From: Stutzerimonas stutzeri
GTDB lineage: Bacteria > Pseudomonadota > Gammaproteobacteria > Pseudomonadales > Pseudomonadaceae
Assembly: GCF_002909485.1 (NCBI RefSeq)
Contig: NZ_PPXG01000011.1
Coordinates: forward strand, 53,493-117,492
Direction of reading: 5' to 3'
Length of the DNA: 64,000 nucleotides
The notes beneath the pieces are model-generated. The model searched no databases, had not been told where the DNA came from, and saw nothing but the letters and a program-made list of their open reading frames with translations. Below, piece by piece: positions 36,925 through 47,965 of this stretch (positions are counted from its first letter, which is position 1; each line of letters begins with the position of its first letter). The position numbers and the translations under genes were made by a program.

Positions 36925-37041
36925 CTGAAAATGCTAGCGATGCCCGCGCATCCGCACAAGCCCGAGTGTTGCGACCAAAGTCTATAGCTAGCTAATTGAC
37001 GCCCCTATACGCAGCTCTTACGCTGGCCATTCCCTCCTGTT

Positions 37042-37058
37042 AATTGGTCTTACCAATT
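37042..37058. promoter_or_regulatory. LldR operator in the lldP promoter region
   Basis: AATTGGTCTTACCAATT is a perfect palindrome around CTT, about 110 bases upstream of lldP. A further half-site (TGGTCT, 37066-37071) follows. Two matching operators 130 bases apart could support repression by looping. Confidence 0.9.
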
Positions 37059-37166
37059 TACAGAGTGGTCTAAAAATAAGAGGACTCAGCATGAGATCTG
37101 CGCACAACAACAATTTCCCGGTCCGCTCAGGACCCCATCTGAACCGAACCGCAGGGGAAGCCTGAC

Positions 37167-38861
37167 ATGTCCAACGGACTGCTCGCACTTTTCGCCTTCA
37201 CACCCATTCTGCTCGCGGCAATCATGCTGATCGGCCTACGCTGGCCAGCCAGCCGCGCCATGCCGCTGGTATTTCTATTCACTGCAGCCATCGGGTTGTT
37301 CGTCTGGGACATGAGCGTTAACCGCATCATCGCCTCGACGCTACAGGGCTTGGTGATAACCCTGGGCCTGCTGTGGATCATCTTCGGCGCGATTCTGCTG
37401 CTGAACACCCTGAAACACTCCGGCGGCATCACCGCCATTCGCGCCGGCTTTACCACCATCAGCCCCGACCGCCGTATCCAGGCCATCATCATCGCCTGGC
37501 TGTTCGGCTGCTTCATCGAAGGCGCCTCCGGCTTCGGCACCCCGGCTGCCATCGCCGCACCACTGCTCGTCGCGGTCGGCTTCCCGGCAATGGCGGCGGT
37601 CCTGCTCGGCATGCTGGTACAAAGCACGCCGGTTTCCTTCGGCGCCGTCGGCACGCCGATCGTCGTCGGCATCAACAGCGGCCTGGACACTGCGGCCATC
37701 GGTGCACAGCTGGCTGCGCAGGGTTCAAGCTGGAACGCTTATCTGCAGCAGATCACCAGCAGCGTGGCGATCACCCACGCCATCGTCGGTACCGTGATGC
37801 CACTGATCATGGTCCTGATGCTGACCCGCTTCTTCGGCAAGGAAAAGAGCTGGAAAGCCGGCTTTGAAGTGCTGCCATTTGCGATCTTCGCCGGCCTGGC
37901 GTTCACCCTGCCCTACGCGGCCACCGGCATCTTCCTCGGCCCGGAATTTCCGTCGCTACTGGGCGGTCTGGTCGGCCTGGCGATTGTCACCACGGCTGCT
38001 CGCTACAAATTCCTGACGCCGAAGACCACCTGGGACTTTGCCGATGCCAAGGAATGGCCAGCCGAGTGGCTGGGCACCATCGAAATGAAGCTGGACGAGA
38101 TGACGGCTCGCCCGATGAGCGCCTTCCGCGCCTGGCTCCCCTACGTGCTGGTGGGTGCGATCCTGGTGATCAGCCGCGTGTTTCCGCAGGTCACTGCCGC
38201 GCTGAAATCGGTCTCCATAGCCTTTGCCAACATCCTCGGCGAGACAGGCATCAATGCGGGCATCGAACCGCTGTACCTGCCGGGCGGCATCCTCGTCATG
38301 GTGGTGCTGATCACCTTCTTCCTGCACGGCATGCGCGCCTCGGAACTCAAGGCTGCTGTGAAGGAATCCAGTGGTGTGTTGCTCAGCGCCGGCTTCGTGC
38401 TGCTGTTCACCGTGCCGATGGTGCGCATCCTGATCAACTCTGGCGTCAACGGCGCTGAACTGGCGAGCATGCCAATCGTCATGGCGCGCTACGTCGCCGA
38501 CAGCGTGGGCAGCATCTACCCGCTGCTGGCACCCGCCGTAGGCGCACTGGGCGCATTCCTGGCCGGCTCCAACACGGTCAGCAACATGATGTTCAGCCAG
38601 TTCCAGTTTGGCGTTGCACAGTCGCTCGGAATTTCCGGCGCGATGGTAGTTGCCACCCAGGCTGTTGGCGCTGCGGCAGGCAACATGGTTGCGATCCACA
38701 ACGTGGTCGCTGCTTCCGCCACCGTCGGCCTGCTCGGTCGCGAAGGCTCCACGCTGCGCAAGACCATATGGCCTACGCTGTACTACGTGCTCTTCACGGG
38801 GGTGATCAGCCTGATCGCCATCTACGTGTTGGGCGTTACCGACCCACTGGTCGGGGTGTAA
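37167..38861 (+). CDS. lldP: L-lactate permease
   Basis: Proton-coupled L-/D-lactate and glycolate importer of the LctP family. The 564 residues contain about 13 hydrophobic helices. Family features include the conserved [25 protein letters not shown] (first part [20 protein letters not shown]), the repeat [18 protein letters not shown] and a glycine-rich end [11 protein letters not shown]. It is the first gene of the lldP-lutABC-dld cluster. A strong hairpin follows it, so downstream genes may be read at a lower level. Confidence 0.96.
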   Translation: MSNGLLALFAFTPILLAAIMLIGLRWPASRAMPLVFLFTAAIGLFVWDMSVNRIIASTLQGLVITLGLLWIIFGAILLLNTLKHSGGITAIRAGFTTISPDRRIQAIIIAWLFGCFIEGASGFGTPAAIAAPLLVAVGFPAMAAVLLGMLVQSTPVSFGAVGTPIVVGINSGLDTAAIGAQLAAQGSSWNAYLQQITSSVAITHAIVGTVMPLIMVLMLTRFFGKEKSWKAGFEVLPFAIFAGLAFTLPYAATGIFLGPEFPSLLGGLVGLAIVTTAARYKFLTPKTTWDFADAKEWPAEWLGTIEMKLDEMTARPMSAFRAWLPYVLVGAILVISRVFPQVTAALKSVSIAFANILGETGINAGIEPLYLPGGILVMVVLITFFLHGMRASELKAAVKESSGVLLSAGFVLLFTVPMVRILINSGVNGAELASMPIVMARYVADSVGSIYPLLAPAVGALGAFLAGSNTVSNMMFSQFQFGVAQSLGISGAMVVATQAVGAAAGNMVAIHNVVAASATVGLLGREGSTLRKTIWPTLYYVLFTGVISLIAIYVLGVTDPLVGV

Positions 38862-38868
38862 GAAACAG

Positions 38869-38895
38869 AACCGTGCCCCCAATGGGGGCACGGTT
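38869..38895 (+). terminator. Hairpin between lldP and lutA
   Basis: AACCGTGCCCCC and GGGGGCACGGTT pair perfectly around AAT. Only a short T-run follows, so it may attenuate read-through or protect the lldP message. Confidence 0.7.
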
Positions 38896-38949
38896 GCATT
38901 CCAGAAACCGCATTTTGCGGATAACCGGGCCCACCCGGAGACCAAGCCG

Positions 38950-39771
38950 ATGAGCGAACTCTTCTACGATGCTGCGCCAAACGCCACCCGCGTTGCGCCG
39001 CCACTGCCAAAGCCCCGCGCGTACCCCGCCAAGCCGAGCCAGGTTTATTTGTTCGGCACCTGCGTGGTCGACCTGTTCTATCCCGAGGCTGGCCTGGATG
39101 CGATCCACCTGCTCGAGCGCGAAGGATTGACCGTGCACTATCCGCAGGGGCAGACCTGTTGCGGTCAGCCGGCTTACACGACCGGCTACACCGACGAGGC
39201 GCGCAAGGTCGCACGGGCGCAGTTGGAACTGTTCGCCAACGACTGGCCCGTCGTCGTCCCTTCCGGCTCCTGCGCCGGGATGCTGCGCCACCATTATCTG
39301 GATCTGTTCAAGGACGAGCCGGCCACCCTCGCCCGAGCCGAGGGGCTGGCGGAGCGCACCTTTGAGCTGGCCGAATTTCTACTCAACGTCTGCAAGGTCG
39401 AGTTCAAGGATGTCGGCACGCCAGCCAAGGTCGCGCTGCACACTTCCTGCTCGGCCCGTCGCGAGATGAACACCCACCTGCACGGCCGCGAGCTACTCGC
39501 CCAGCTGGGCCAGGTCGAGCGCGTCGAGCATGACCACGAAAGCGAGTGCTGCGGCTTCGGCGGCACCTTCAGCGTGCGTATGCCCGACATTTCCGGCGCC
39601 ATGGTGCTGGACAAGACCCGCGCACTGAAGGAATCCGGCGCGCATCAGGTGATCAGCGCCGACTGCGGTTGCCTGATGAACATCAATGGTTCGCTGGAAA
39701 AACAGCGTGAAGCCCTGCGCGGCCAGCATCTGGCGAGTTTCCTCTGGCAGCGCACGGGAGGTGCCCGATGA
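38950..39771 (+). CDS. lutA: L-lactate dehydrogenase complex subunit LutA (LldE)
   Basis: The 273-residue Fe-S subunit has two CCG (heterodisulfide-reductase type) domains, with QTCCGQPAYTTG at about residue 70 and ECCGFGGTFSVRMPDISGAM near 200. A mature start SQVYLFGTCVVDLFYPEAG lies after an unusual 25-residue N-terminal lead. With LutB and LutC it forms the flavin-independent L-lactate oxidising complex of the inner membrane side. Its TGA overlaps the lutB ATG. Confidence 0.93.
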   Translation: MSELFYDAAPNATRVAPPLPKPRAYPAKPSQVYLFGTCVVDLFYPEAGLDAIHLLEREGLTVHYPQGQTCCGQPAYTTGYTDEARKVARAQLELFANDWPVVVPSGSCAGMLRHHYLDLFKDEPATLARAEGLAERTFELAEFLLNVCKVEFKDVGTPAKVALHTSCSARREMNTHLHGRELLAQLGQVERVEHDHESECCGFGGTFSVRMPDISGAMVLDKTRALKESGAHQVISADCGCLMNINGSLEKQREALRGQHLASFLWQRTGGAR

Positions 39772-41228
39772 ACGCCGAACAGCGCATTCCTGCAATACAG
39801 ATCGAGAACGCCGGCGACCCGGATTTCCGCGCCCGCGCCCGCAAGTCCCTGAAGGACGACCAGCTAAGGCGCAACTTCCGCACCGCCATGGACTCGCTGA
39901 TGACCAAGCGTGCCGTGGCCTTCAGCGATGCCGACGAACGCGAGCGGCTGCGCGAGATGGGCAACCGTATCCGCGCCCGCGCACTGTCCAAGCTGCCCGA
40001 ACTGCTCGAGCGGCTGGAAACCAACCTGACCCGCAATGGTGTGAAAGTGCACTGGGCGGAAACGGTTGAAGAGGCAAACAACATCGTCCTCGAGATCGCC
40101 CGCGCCCACGAGGCGAAGCAAGTGATCAAGGGCAAATCGATGGTCAGCGAAGAGATGGAGATGAACCATTTCCTCGAAGGCCATGGTATCGAATGCCTGG
40201 AATCGGACATGGGCGAGTACATCGTCCAGCTCGACCACGAAAAGCCGTCCCATATCATCATGCCCGCCATCCACAAGAACGCCGGCCAGGTCGCGACCTT
40301 GTTTCACGAGAAGCTCGGCGTGGAGTACACCAAGGACGTCGACGAGCTCATTCAGATCGGCCGCCGCACGCTGCGCCAGAAGTTCTTCGAAGCGGATATC
40401 GGCGTCTCTGGCGTGAACTTCGCGGTAGCTGAAACCGGCACCCTGTTGCTCGTGGAAAACGAAGGAAACGGCCGCATGTCCACCGGTGTGCCGCCGGTTC
40501 ATATTGCCGTCACCGGCATCGAAAAGGTTGTCGAGAACCTGCGTGACGTAGTTCCGCTGCTCTCGCTGCTGACTCGCTCAGCGCTGGGCCAGCCCATCAC
40601 CACCTACGTCAACATGATCTCTAGCCCGCGCAAGGCAAACGAGCTCGACGGCCCGCAAGAAGTGCACCTGATCCTGCTGGACAACGGCCGCAGCCAGGCT
40701 TTTGCCGACAGCGAACTGCGCCAGACGCTCAACTGCATTCGCTGCGGCGCGTGCATGAACCATTGCCCGGTGTACACCCGCGTCGGCGGTCACACTTACG
40801 GCGAGGTCTACCCCGGCCCCATCGGCAAGATCATCACTCCTCACATGGTCGGCCTGGACAAGGTGCCGGATCATCCCAGCGCCTCTTCTCTATGCGGCGC
40901 TTGTGGCGAAGTCTGCCCGGTGAAAATCCCGATCCCGGCCATTCTGCGCCGGCTGCGCGAAGAGAACGTCAAGGCGCCGGACGATCCGCACAAGGTCATG
41001 CGCGGCCAGGGCAGCAAATACTCGAAGAAAGAACGACTGATGTGGTCCGGCTGGCGCCTGCTCAACACCAGCCCGACGCTGTACCGCGTGTTCGGCTTCT
41101 TCGCCACTCGCCTGCGCGGCCTGACGCCATCGAACATCGGCCCCTGGACGCAGAACCACAGCGCACCGAAACCTGCCGCCCGCTCGTTGCACGAGCTGGC
41201 CCGCGAGCACCTGGAGGGCAAGCGATGA
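39768..41228 (+). CDS. lutB: L-lactate dehydrogenase complex subunit LutB (LldF)
   Basis: The 486-residue iron-sulfur protein has an N-terminal LUD domain and two 4Fe-4S clusters: CIRCGACMNHCPVYTRVGGH (about 322-341) and CGACGEVCPVKIPIP (about 373-387). The C-terminal 60 residues are helical. It overlaps lutA and lutC by ATGA, so the three are translated together. It passes electrons from lactate toward the quinone pool by inference from the family. Confidence 0.95.
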   Translation: MNAEQRIPAIQIENAGDPDFRARARKSLKDDQLRRNFRTAMDSLMTKRAVAFSDADERERLREMGNRIRARALSKLPELLERLETNLTRNGVKVHWAETVEEANNIVLEIARAHEAKQVIKGKSMVSEEMEMNHFLEGHGIECLESDMGEYIVQLDHEKPSHIIMPAIHKNAGQVATLFHEKLGVEYTKDVDELIQIGRRTLRQKFFEADIGVSGVNFAVAETGTLLLVENEGNGRMSTGVPPVHIAVTGIEKVVENLRDVVPLLSLLTRSALGQPITTYVNMISSPRKANELDGPQEVHLILLDNGRSQAFADSELRQTLNCIRCGACMNHCPVYTRVGGHTYGEVYPGPIGKIITPHMVGLDKVPDHPSASSLCGACGEVCPVKIPIPAILRRLREENVKAPDDPHKVMRGQGSKYSKKERLMWSGWRLLNTSPTLYRVFGFFATRLRGLTPSNIGPWTQNHSAPKPAARSLHELAREHLEGKR

Positions 41229-41892
41229 GCGCCAAGGCCAATATCCTCGCCAAGCTGAAGAAGAGCCTGGAAGGCGCTACGCCTATCGTAGATGACTACG
41301 ACGTATCGCTGGTCACCCAGCCGTGGAGCTACGCACCCGAGCAGCGTATCGCCCGCCTGCGCCAGCTGATGGAGGCGGTGCACACCGAAATCCACCTGAC
41401 CACGGACGCCGGCTGGCCCGCCCTGCTCGAACAGTTGCTGCACGACCGTCAGCTGCCGAGCCTGCTGATTGCCCCGACCACGCCGTACGGCCAGCGCTTC
41501 ACCGAGCATTGCGCCGGCCGTGAAGGCCTGCCGACGCTGAAGTCCTACGACCGCCCGGTCGAAGACTGGAAGGACGAGTTGTTCAACGACACCCCGGCGA
41601 GCCTCACCGGCACCCTCGGTGCCATCGCCTCCACCGGCAGCCTGATCATGTGGCCGACCCGCGAGGAGCCGCGCCTGATGAGCTTGGTGCCACCGGTGCA
41701 CTTCGCCATCCTCAAGGCCAGCGAAATCCACGACAACTTCTACGAGATCCAGCAGAAGTTCCAGTGGGCTGCCGGCATGCCGACTAATGCGCTGCTGGTT
41801 TCCGGCCCGTCGAAAACCGCCGACATCGAACAGGTGCTGGCTTATGGCGCCCATGGTCCGAAGGATTTGATCCTGCTGATCCTGGAGGACGC

Positions 41893-41896
<4 letters not shown>
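41225..41896 (+). CDS. lutC: L-lactate dehydrogenase complex subunit LutC (LldG)
   Basis: The 223-residue LUD (DUF162) protein has the family core TGTLGAIASTGSLIMWPTRE and LMSLVPPVHFAIL, ending SGPSKTADIEQVLAYGAHGPKDL. The start at 41225 is fixed by the ATGA overlap with the lutB stop. A much longer open frame upstream is the shadow of lutB. It overlaps dld by four bases. Confidence 0.94.
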
Positions 41897-44745
<2,849 letters not shown>

Positions 44746-44756
44746 CTCGCGCACCA

Positions 44757-44782
44757 CGGCCCCGCTCAAGAGCGCGGGGCCG
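44757..44782 (+). terminator. Terminator after the D-lactate dehydrogenase gene
   Basis: CGGCCCCGC and GCGGGGCCG pair around TCAAGAGC, followed by CTTCGTTT. It closes the lactate cluster. Confidence 0.8.
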
Positions 44783-44926
44783 CTTCGTTTGTGTCGCTTC
44801 GATGAACGCTCACGCGCAATCGCAGTCGGATTTTTAGAGCCCGTGACGGGTTCTATTCGACTCGGAGCCGCCGCTTCAGCTGTTATCAGGCAGGCCCGGG
44901 AAGTCCACAAGACTGGAGGCCCCACA

Positions 44927-45223
44927 ATGAAAGTTCATGCACTGCTTGCATCCGCGGTACTGCTCGCTAGCCCGGCTGTCTTCGCACAAGACCTGTGCCA
45001 GATCAACCTGCAGGAAATCGACGACAACATGGCCACCAACACCGCCACTCTGGGTGAGCCGGCCAAGAGCAAAGTCGACGAGTACGTCAAACAAGCCCGC
45101 GAGGCTCAGCAGTCCGGTGACACTGAGGCCTGCATCGCGCACTCCACCAAAGCCCTGCAAGAGCTCAAAGGCCCGGGCAGCTCGGGCAGCAGCGGCACTG
45201 CAGGCTCCGGCTCCGGTAACTGA
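44927..45223 (+). CDS. Small secreted protein of unknown function
   Basis: The 98-residue protein has a signal peptide (KVHALLASAVLLASPAVFA, cleaved before QDLCQ), a short helical domain with two cysteines (DLCQINLQEID and GDTEACIAHSTKAL) and a Gly/Ser tail. I do not recognise a named family. The ATG at 44927 is preceded by TGGAGG at good spacing. It stands alone between the lactate cluster and ssrA. Confidence 0.8.
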   Translation: MKVHALLASAVLLASPAVFAQDLCQINLQEIDDNMATNTATLGEPAKSKVDEYVKQAREAQQSGDTEACIAHSTKALQELKGPGSSGSSGTAGSGSGN

Positions 45224-45300
45224 GCCAAGGCGGCGGGGTCGCACCAGCGATCCTGCCGCGGCCAGCTGTACGTTGTATAACCATCATGGCTACAAACTGA

Positions 45301-45329
45301 TCGACAGCGCGTAAAGATCGCCGTACACT
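45301..45329 (+). promoter_or_regulatory. Promoter of ssrA
   Basis: TCGACA (45301-45306), 17 bases, TACACT (45324-45329). Transcription would begin near 45336, leaving about 20 bases to be trimmed by RNase P before the mature tmRNA 5' end at 45356. Confidence 0.65.
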
Positions 45330-45355
45330 CGCGCCCAGCACCACAAGCGTCACCA

Positions 45356-45734
45356 GGGGCCGATTAGGATTCGACGCCGGTAACAAAACTTGAGGGGCAT
45401 GCCGAGTTGGTAACAGAACTCGTAAATAAACTGTTGCAAACTTATAGTTGCCAACGACGACAACTACGAAGGGTACGCGCTAGCCGCCTAACCTTCATCT
45501 GGTCGCTTCGGCGCCAGCGGTCACTAGGGGATGCCTGTAAACCCGAAATGACTGTCAGATAGAACAGGATCGCCGCCAAGTTCGCTGTAGACGTAACGGC
45601 TAAAACTCATACAGCTCGCTCCAAGCACCCTGCCAATCGGGCGGCGCGGAGTTAACTCAGTAGATCTGGCTAAGCATGTAGAACCGATAGCGGAGAGCTG
45701 GCGGACGGGGGTTCAAATCCCCCCGGCTCCACCA
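45356..45734 (+). ncRNA. ssrA: Transfer-messenger RNA
   Basis: The 379-base RNA rescues stalled ribosomes with SmpB. The tRNA-like ends pair (GGGGCCG at the 5' end with CGGCTCC-A-CCA at the 3' end), the D-like 5' region is GATTAGGATTCGACGCCGG and the T-arm is GGGGGTTCAAATCCCCC. The tag frame starts at the resume codon GCC near 45450 and encodes ANDDNYEGYALAA followed by TAA. The 3' end is the insertion point of the genomic island, with integrase-type repeats starting 12 bases later; the gene remains intact. Confidence 0.95.
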
Positions 45735-45735
45735 A
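45734..45735. other. Left junction (attL) of the genomic island at the ssrA 3' end
   Basis: The tmRNA CCA end (45732-45734) is followed at once by sequence with integrase arm repeats and then by an integrase gene. Tyrosine integrases of the P4 type often use the 3' end of ssrA as attB. The matching right copy of the ssrA 3' end was not found in the rest of the window, so it should lie beyond 64000. Confidence 0.75.
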
Positions 45736-45745
45736 ATGCAAGTTT

Positions 45746-45825
45746 CCACATGTTCCCACATGATTGGAGACACCCCAGAAGCCCCGCCTAGTGCGGGGCT
45801 TCTTGTTTCTACATGTACCCACATG
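45746..45825. repeat. Two pairs of CCACATG repeats, probable integrase arm sites
   Basis: CCACATG occurs at 45746-45752 and 45756-45762, then CTACATG at 45809-45815 and CCACATG at 45819-45825. Each pair has a 10-base period, one helical turn. The position between the ssrA end and int fits arm-type binding sites for the integrase. That role is inferred. Confidence 0.65.
45779..45801 (+). terminator. Terminator downstream of ssrA
   Basis: AAGCCCCGC CTAGT GCGGGGCTT followed by CTTGTTT. It lies between the two arm-repeat pairs and would end tmRNA transcription, so the island supplies (or retains) a terminator for its host gene. Confidence 0.8.
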
Positions 45826-45899
45826 CGCACCCATAGCATTGCTCTTTCTGTATCCCTGCATGTATCCTTCCTGAATTATTGAACCGACGGGATACAAAT

Positions 45900-47141
45900 A
45901 TGAAGCGCAGCCAGATCAGGAAGCGTCCAATGGCCGATACAGTACTGGCTAGCCTGGAAGCTGACGCTAAGGAGTATCGGGAGCTTGATGGCGACGGCCT
46001 GTATCTCCGGGTGAAGCCGGACGGGTCAAAATCATGGCAGCTGCGCTACAAAAAACCGGACGGGAAATGGTCATGGCTGGGGCTCGGTGCCTATGGCAAG
46101 GGAGAGCATCAGCTCAGCGGCGAACAGGCGCGGAGAAAAGTTCGCGATCTGCGAGAAGCAACGTCTAAGGACGGAAGCATGCTGGCTACCAAGCAAGCCA
46201 AAAAGGCGGCCGAGGCTGAAGCAGCTAACAACACATTCGAACACTTGGCCCGGGAGTGGTTTGCCACCAAGCGCAAAACTTGGACCGAAGGCACGGCTGT
46301 TCGCACCATCGGCGCACTGGAGAAACACGTCTTCCCCGTATTCGGGAAAAGACCCTACGGGGGCATTACCCCAATGGAATGGATGAAGTTCCTGCGCACC
46401 ATGGAGCAGACAGGCATTGTTGAACAAACCAGTCGGGTGCGGGGTATGTGTCGGGAGGTTTACGATCTGGCTCGAGTCACAGGCCGCGCCGCCCACAATC
46501 CGCTCGAAGGCTTGCATAAGTTCCTGCTAACCAAGCCCGTTGAAAACTTCGCTCATGTATCCCTTGAAGAACTGCCTGCGCTGTTGCGAGCAATCCGCTC
46601 ATATCCTCACGCGCCTGATGTACGCATCGGCTTGCAGCTGCTGACCCTGCTCGCTTGCCGACCTTCAGAACTGCGTGAAGCTCGCTGGCACGAGCTCGAT
46701 CTCGACGCCGCGTTGTGGCTAATTCCCGCCGAGCGCATGAAGCGCCGTCGGGAACACCTGGTGCCGTTGCCAACTCAAGCGGTCGCACTCTTGCGCGAGT
46801 TGCATAACCTCACAGGCAGCTACTCTCTGTTGTTTCCCGGACGCAGTAACAGCACCAAACCTCGCAGCAACACCGTATTTCTGATGGCTCTGCGCCGCCT
46901 GGGATATGAAGGCCGTCAAACTGGTCACGGCTTCCGGCACCTTGCCAGCACCATCCTCAACGAACATGGCTTCGACTCTCAGCACGTCGAAGCCCAACTC
47001 TCACATGTCAAGGAAGGTGTCCGAGGTGTGTATGACAAGAGTACCTATCTTGAACAGCGCAAGGTGATGATGCAGTGGTATGGCGACCATCTCGACAAGC
47101 TGGCATCTGGCAATATCGTAGATATCAGGCGGAAGGCATGA
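45900..47141 (+). CDS. int: Tyrosine-type site-specific integrase (P4-like)
   Basis: The 413-residue integrase has an N-terminal arm-binding domain of the DUF4102 type (GDGLYLRVKPDGSKSWQLRYKKPDGKW), a core-binding SAM-like domain (FEHLAREWFATKRKTW) and a catalytic domain. The active site shows Arg in CRPSELREARW (about 252), HGFRHLAST (about 342-350), His in AQLSHVKEG and the Tyr in GVYDKSTYLEQR (about 377). All residues needed for recombination are present, so the island may be mobile. ATG 45900 is the first good start. It overlaps the next gene by ATGA. Confidence 0.95.
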   Translation: MKRSQIRKRPMADTVLASLEADAKEYRELDGDGLYLRVKPDGSKSWQLRYKKPDGKWSWLGLGAYGKGEHQLSGEQARRKVRDLREATSKDGSMLATKQAKKAAEAEAANNTFEHLAREWFATKRKTWTEGTAVRTIGALEKHVFPVFGKRPYGGITPMEWMKFLRTMEQTGIVEQTSRVRGMCREVYDLARVTGRAAHNPLEGLHKFLLTKPVENFAHVSLEELPALLRAIRSYPHAPDVRIGLQLLTLLACRPSELREARWHELDLDAALWLIPAERMKRRREHLVPLPTQAVALLRELHNLTGSYSLLFPGRSNSTKPRSNTVFLMALRRLGYEGRQTGHGFRHLASTILNEHGFDSQHVEAQLSHVKEGVRGVYDKSTYLEQRKVMMQWYGDHLDKLASGNIVDIRRKA

Positions 47142-47629
47142 ACATGGAACAGCCAGAGCAACGCAAATGGGACCAGGTAACCCCTGAGGGGCTATACACC
47201 ATCATTCAGTATCTTAAGAGTAATTTTGATGCCGAGTTGTCGCACAAGGTAATAGAGCTTTTCCACGAGCGGATGCGGGACGATATTGATTTTGACCCGG
47301 CATTGCTCCACTCACTGATGAAGCATGTTTTTGCCCAAATCATGGAGGGCAAAAGTGCCGATCAAGCTTTTGGACTCAAGACGGAGAAAGGAAAGTACCC
47401 TCGCCCGGATACCCATTCCCGCGATCTGCATGCAACGGCGATCGTCATCCTGCGACTCAGGCAGGGGCTAAATTTGGAGGACAGCAGTAATGATGCGGCC
47501 GAGCTGCTCGGCATATCAGATATGACTGTCAAACGTGCTTGCGCCGATTGGCGTGAAGCACTTGAAGAGCTAGACCTGCCAGATGAAACCTTGCAAGTGC
47601 TCGCCGCCGAGCATCCAATATCACCATAA
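47138..47629 (+). CDS. Island protein of unknown function with a C-terminal HTH-like end
   Basis: The 163-residue protein is translationally coupled to int (ATGA overlap). The N-terminal part is helical (GLYTIIQYLKSNFDAELSHKVIELF). The C-terminal part (HATAIVILRLRQGLNLEDSSNDAAELLGISDMTVKRACADWREAL, quoted here as RLRQGLNLEDSSNDAAELLG then ISDMTVKRACADW) looks like a helix-turn-helix that could bind DNA. I do not recognise the family. Lower GC than the core genes supports foreign origin. A role in excision or regulation of the island is conjecture. Confidence 0.75.
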   Translation: MNMEQPEQRKWDQVTPEGLYTIIQYLKSNFDAELSHKVIELFHERMRDDIDFDPALLHSLMKHVFAQIMEGKSADQAFGLKTEKGKYPRPDTHSRDLHATAIVILRLRQGLNLEDSSNDAAELLGISDMTVKRACADWREALEELDLPDETLQVLAAEHPISP

Positions 47630-47702
47630 ACGCTTTATGCAGTTTGGACCAACTTCCTAGAACGCCCCACTGTGTGCGCCGTACCCATACGGAGCCACTC
47701 AA

Positions 47703-47927
47703 ATGCGCCCAGTTAGTCCCTGCATCAACCAAGCCCTGATTCCCCAACCCGACGTCTGCAAAGCTATTGGCCAGACCCGCTCTGGCCTGGACAAGTTACG
47801 CAAGAAAGACCCCACCTTCCCGAAGCCGATTAAATTCAGCGATACCCGTCAGGCTGCTGCCTACTATGTAGTTGCCGAGCTGAATGCCTGGCTCGCTCGC
47901 AAGATCAAGGAGCGTGATGCGGAGTAA
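47703..47927 (+). CDS. AlpA-family excisionase-like regulator
   Basis: The 74-residue MerR-like winged-helix protein has an AlpA signature: PDVCKAIGQTRSGLDKLRKK, then DPTFPKPIKFSDTRQAAAY and ELNAWLARKIKERD. AlpA proteins act as excisionase or integrase regulators in P4-like islands. GGAG lies ten bases ahead of the ATG. It fits the int-X-alpA layout of satellite-type elements. Confidence 0.9.
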   Translation: MRPVSPCINQALIPQPDVCKAIGQTRSGLDKLRKKDPTFPKPIKFSDTRQAAAYYVVAELNAWLARKIKERDAE

Positions 47928-47965
47928 TCCGCATTGCCTTTTACTGATCAGAGCCTGAAAAGCCT

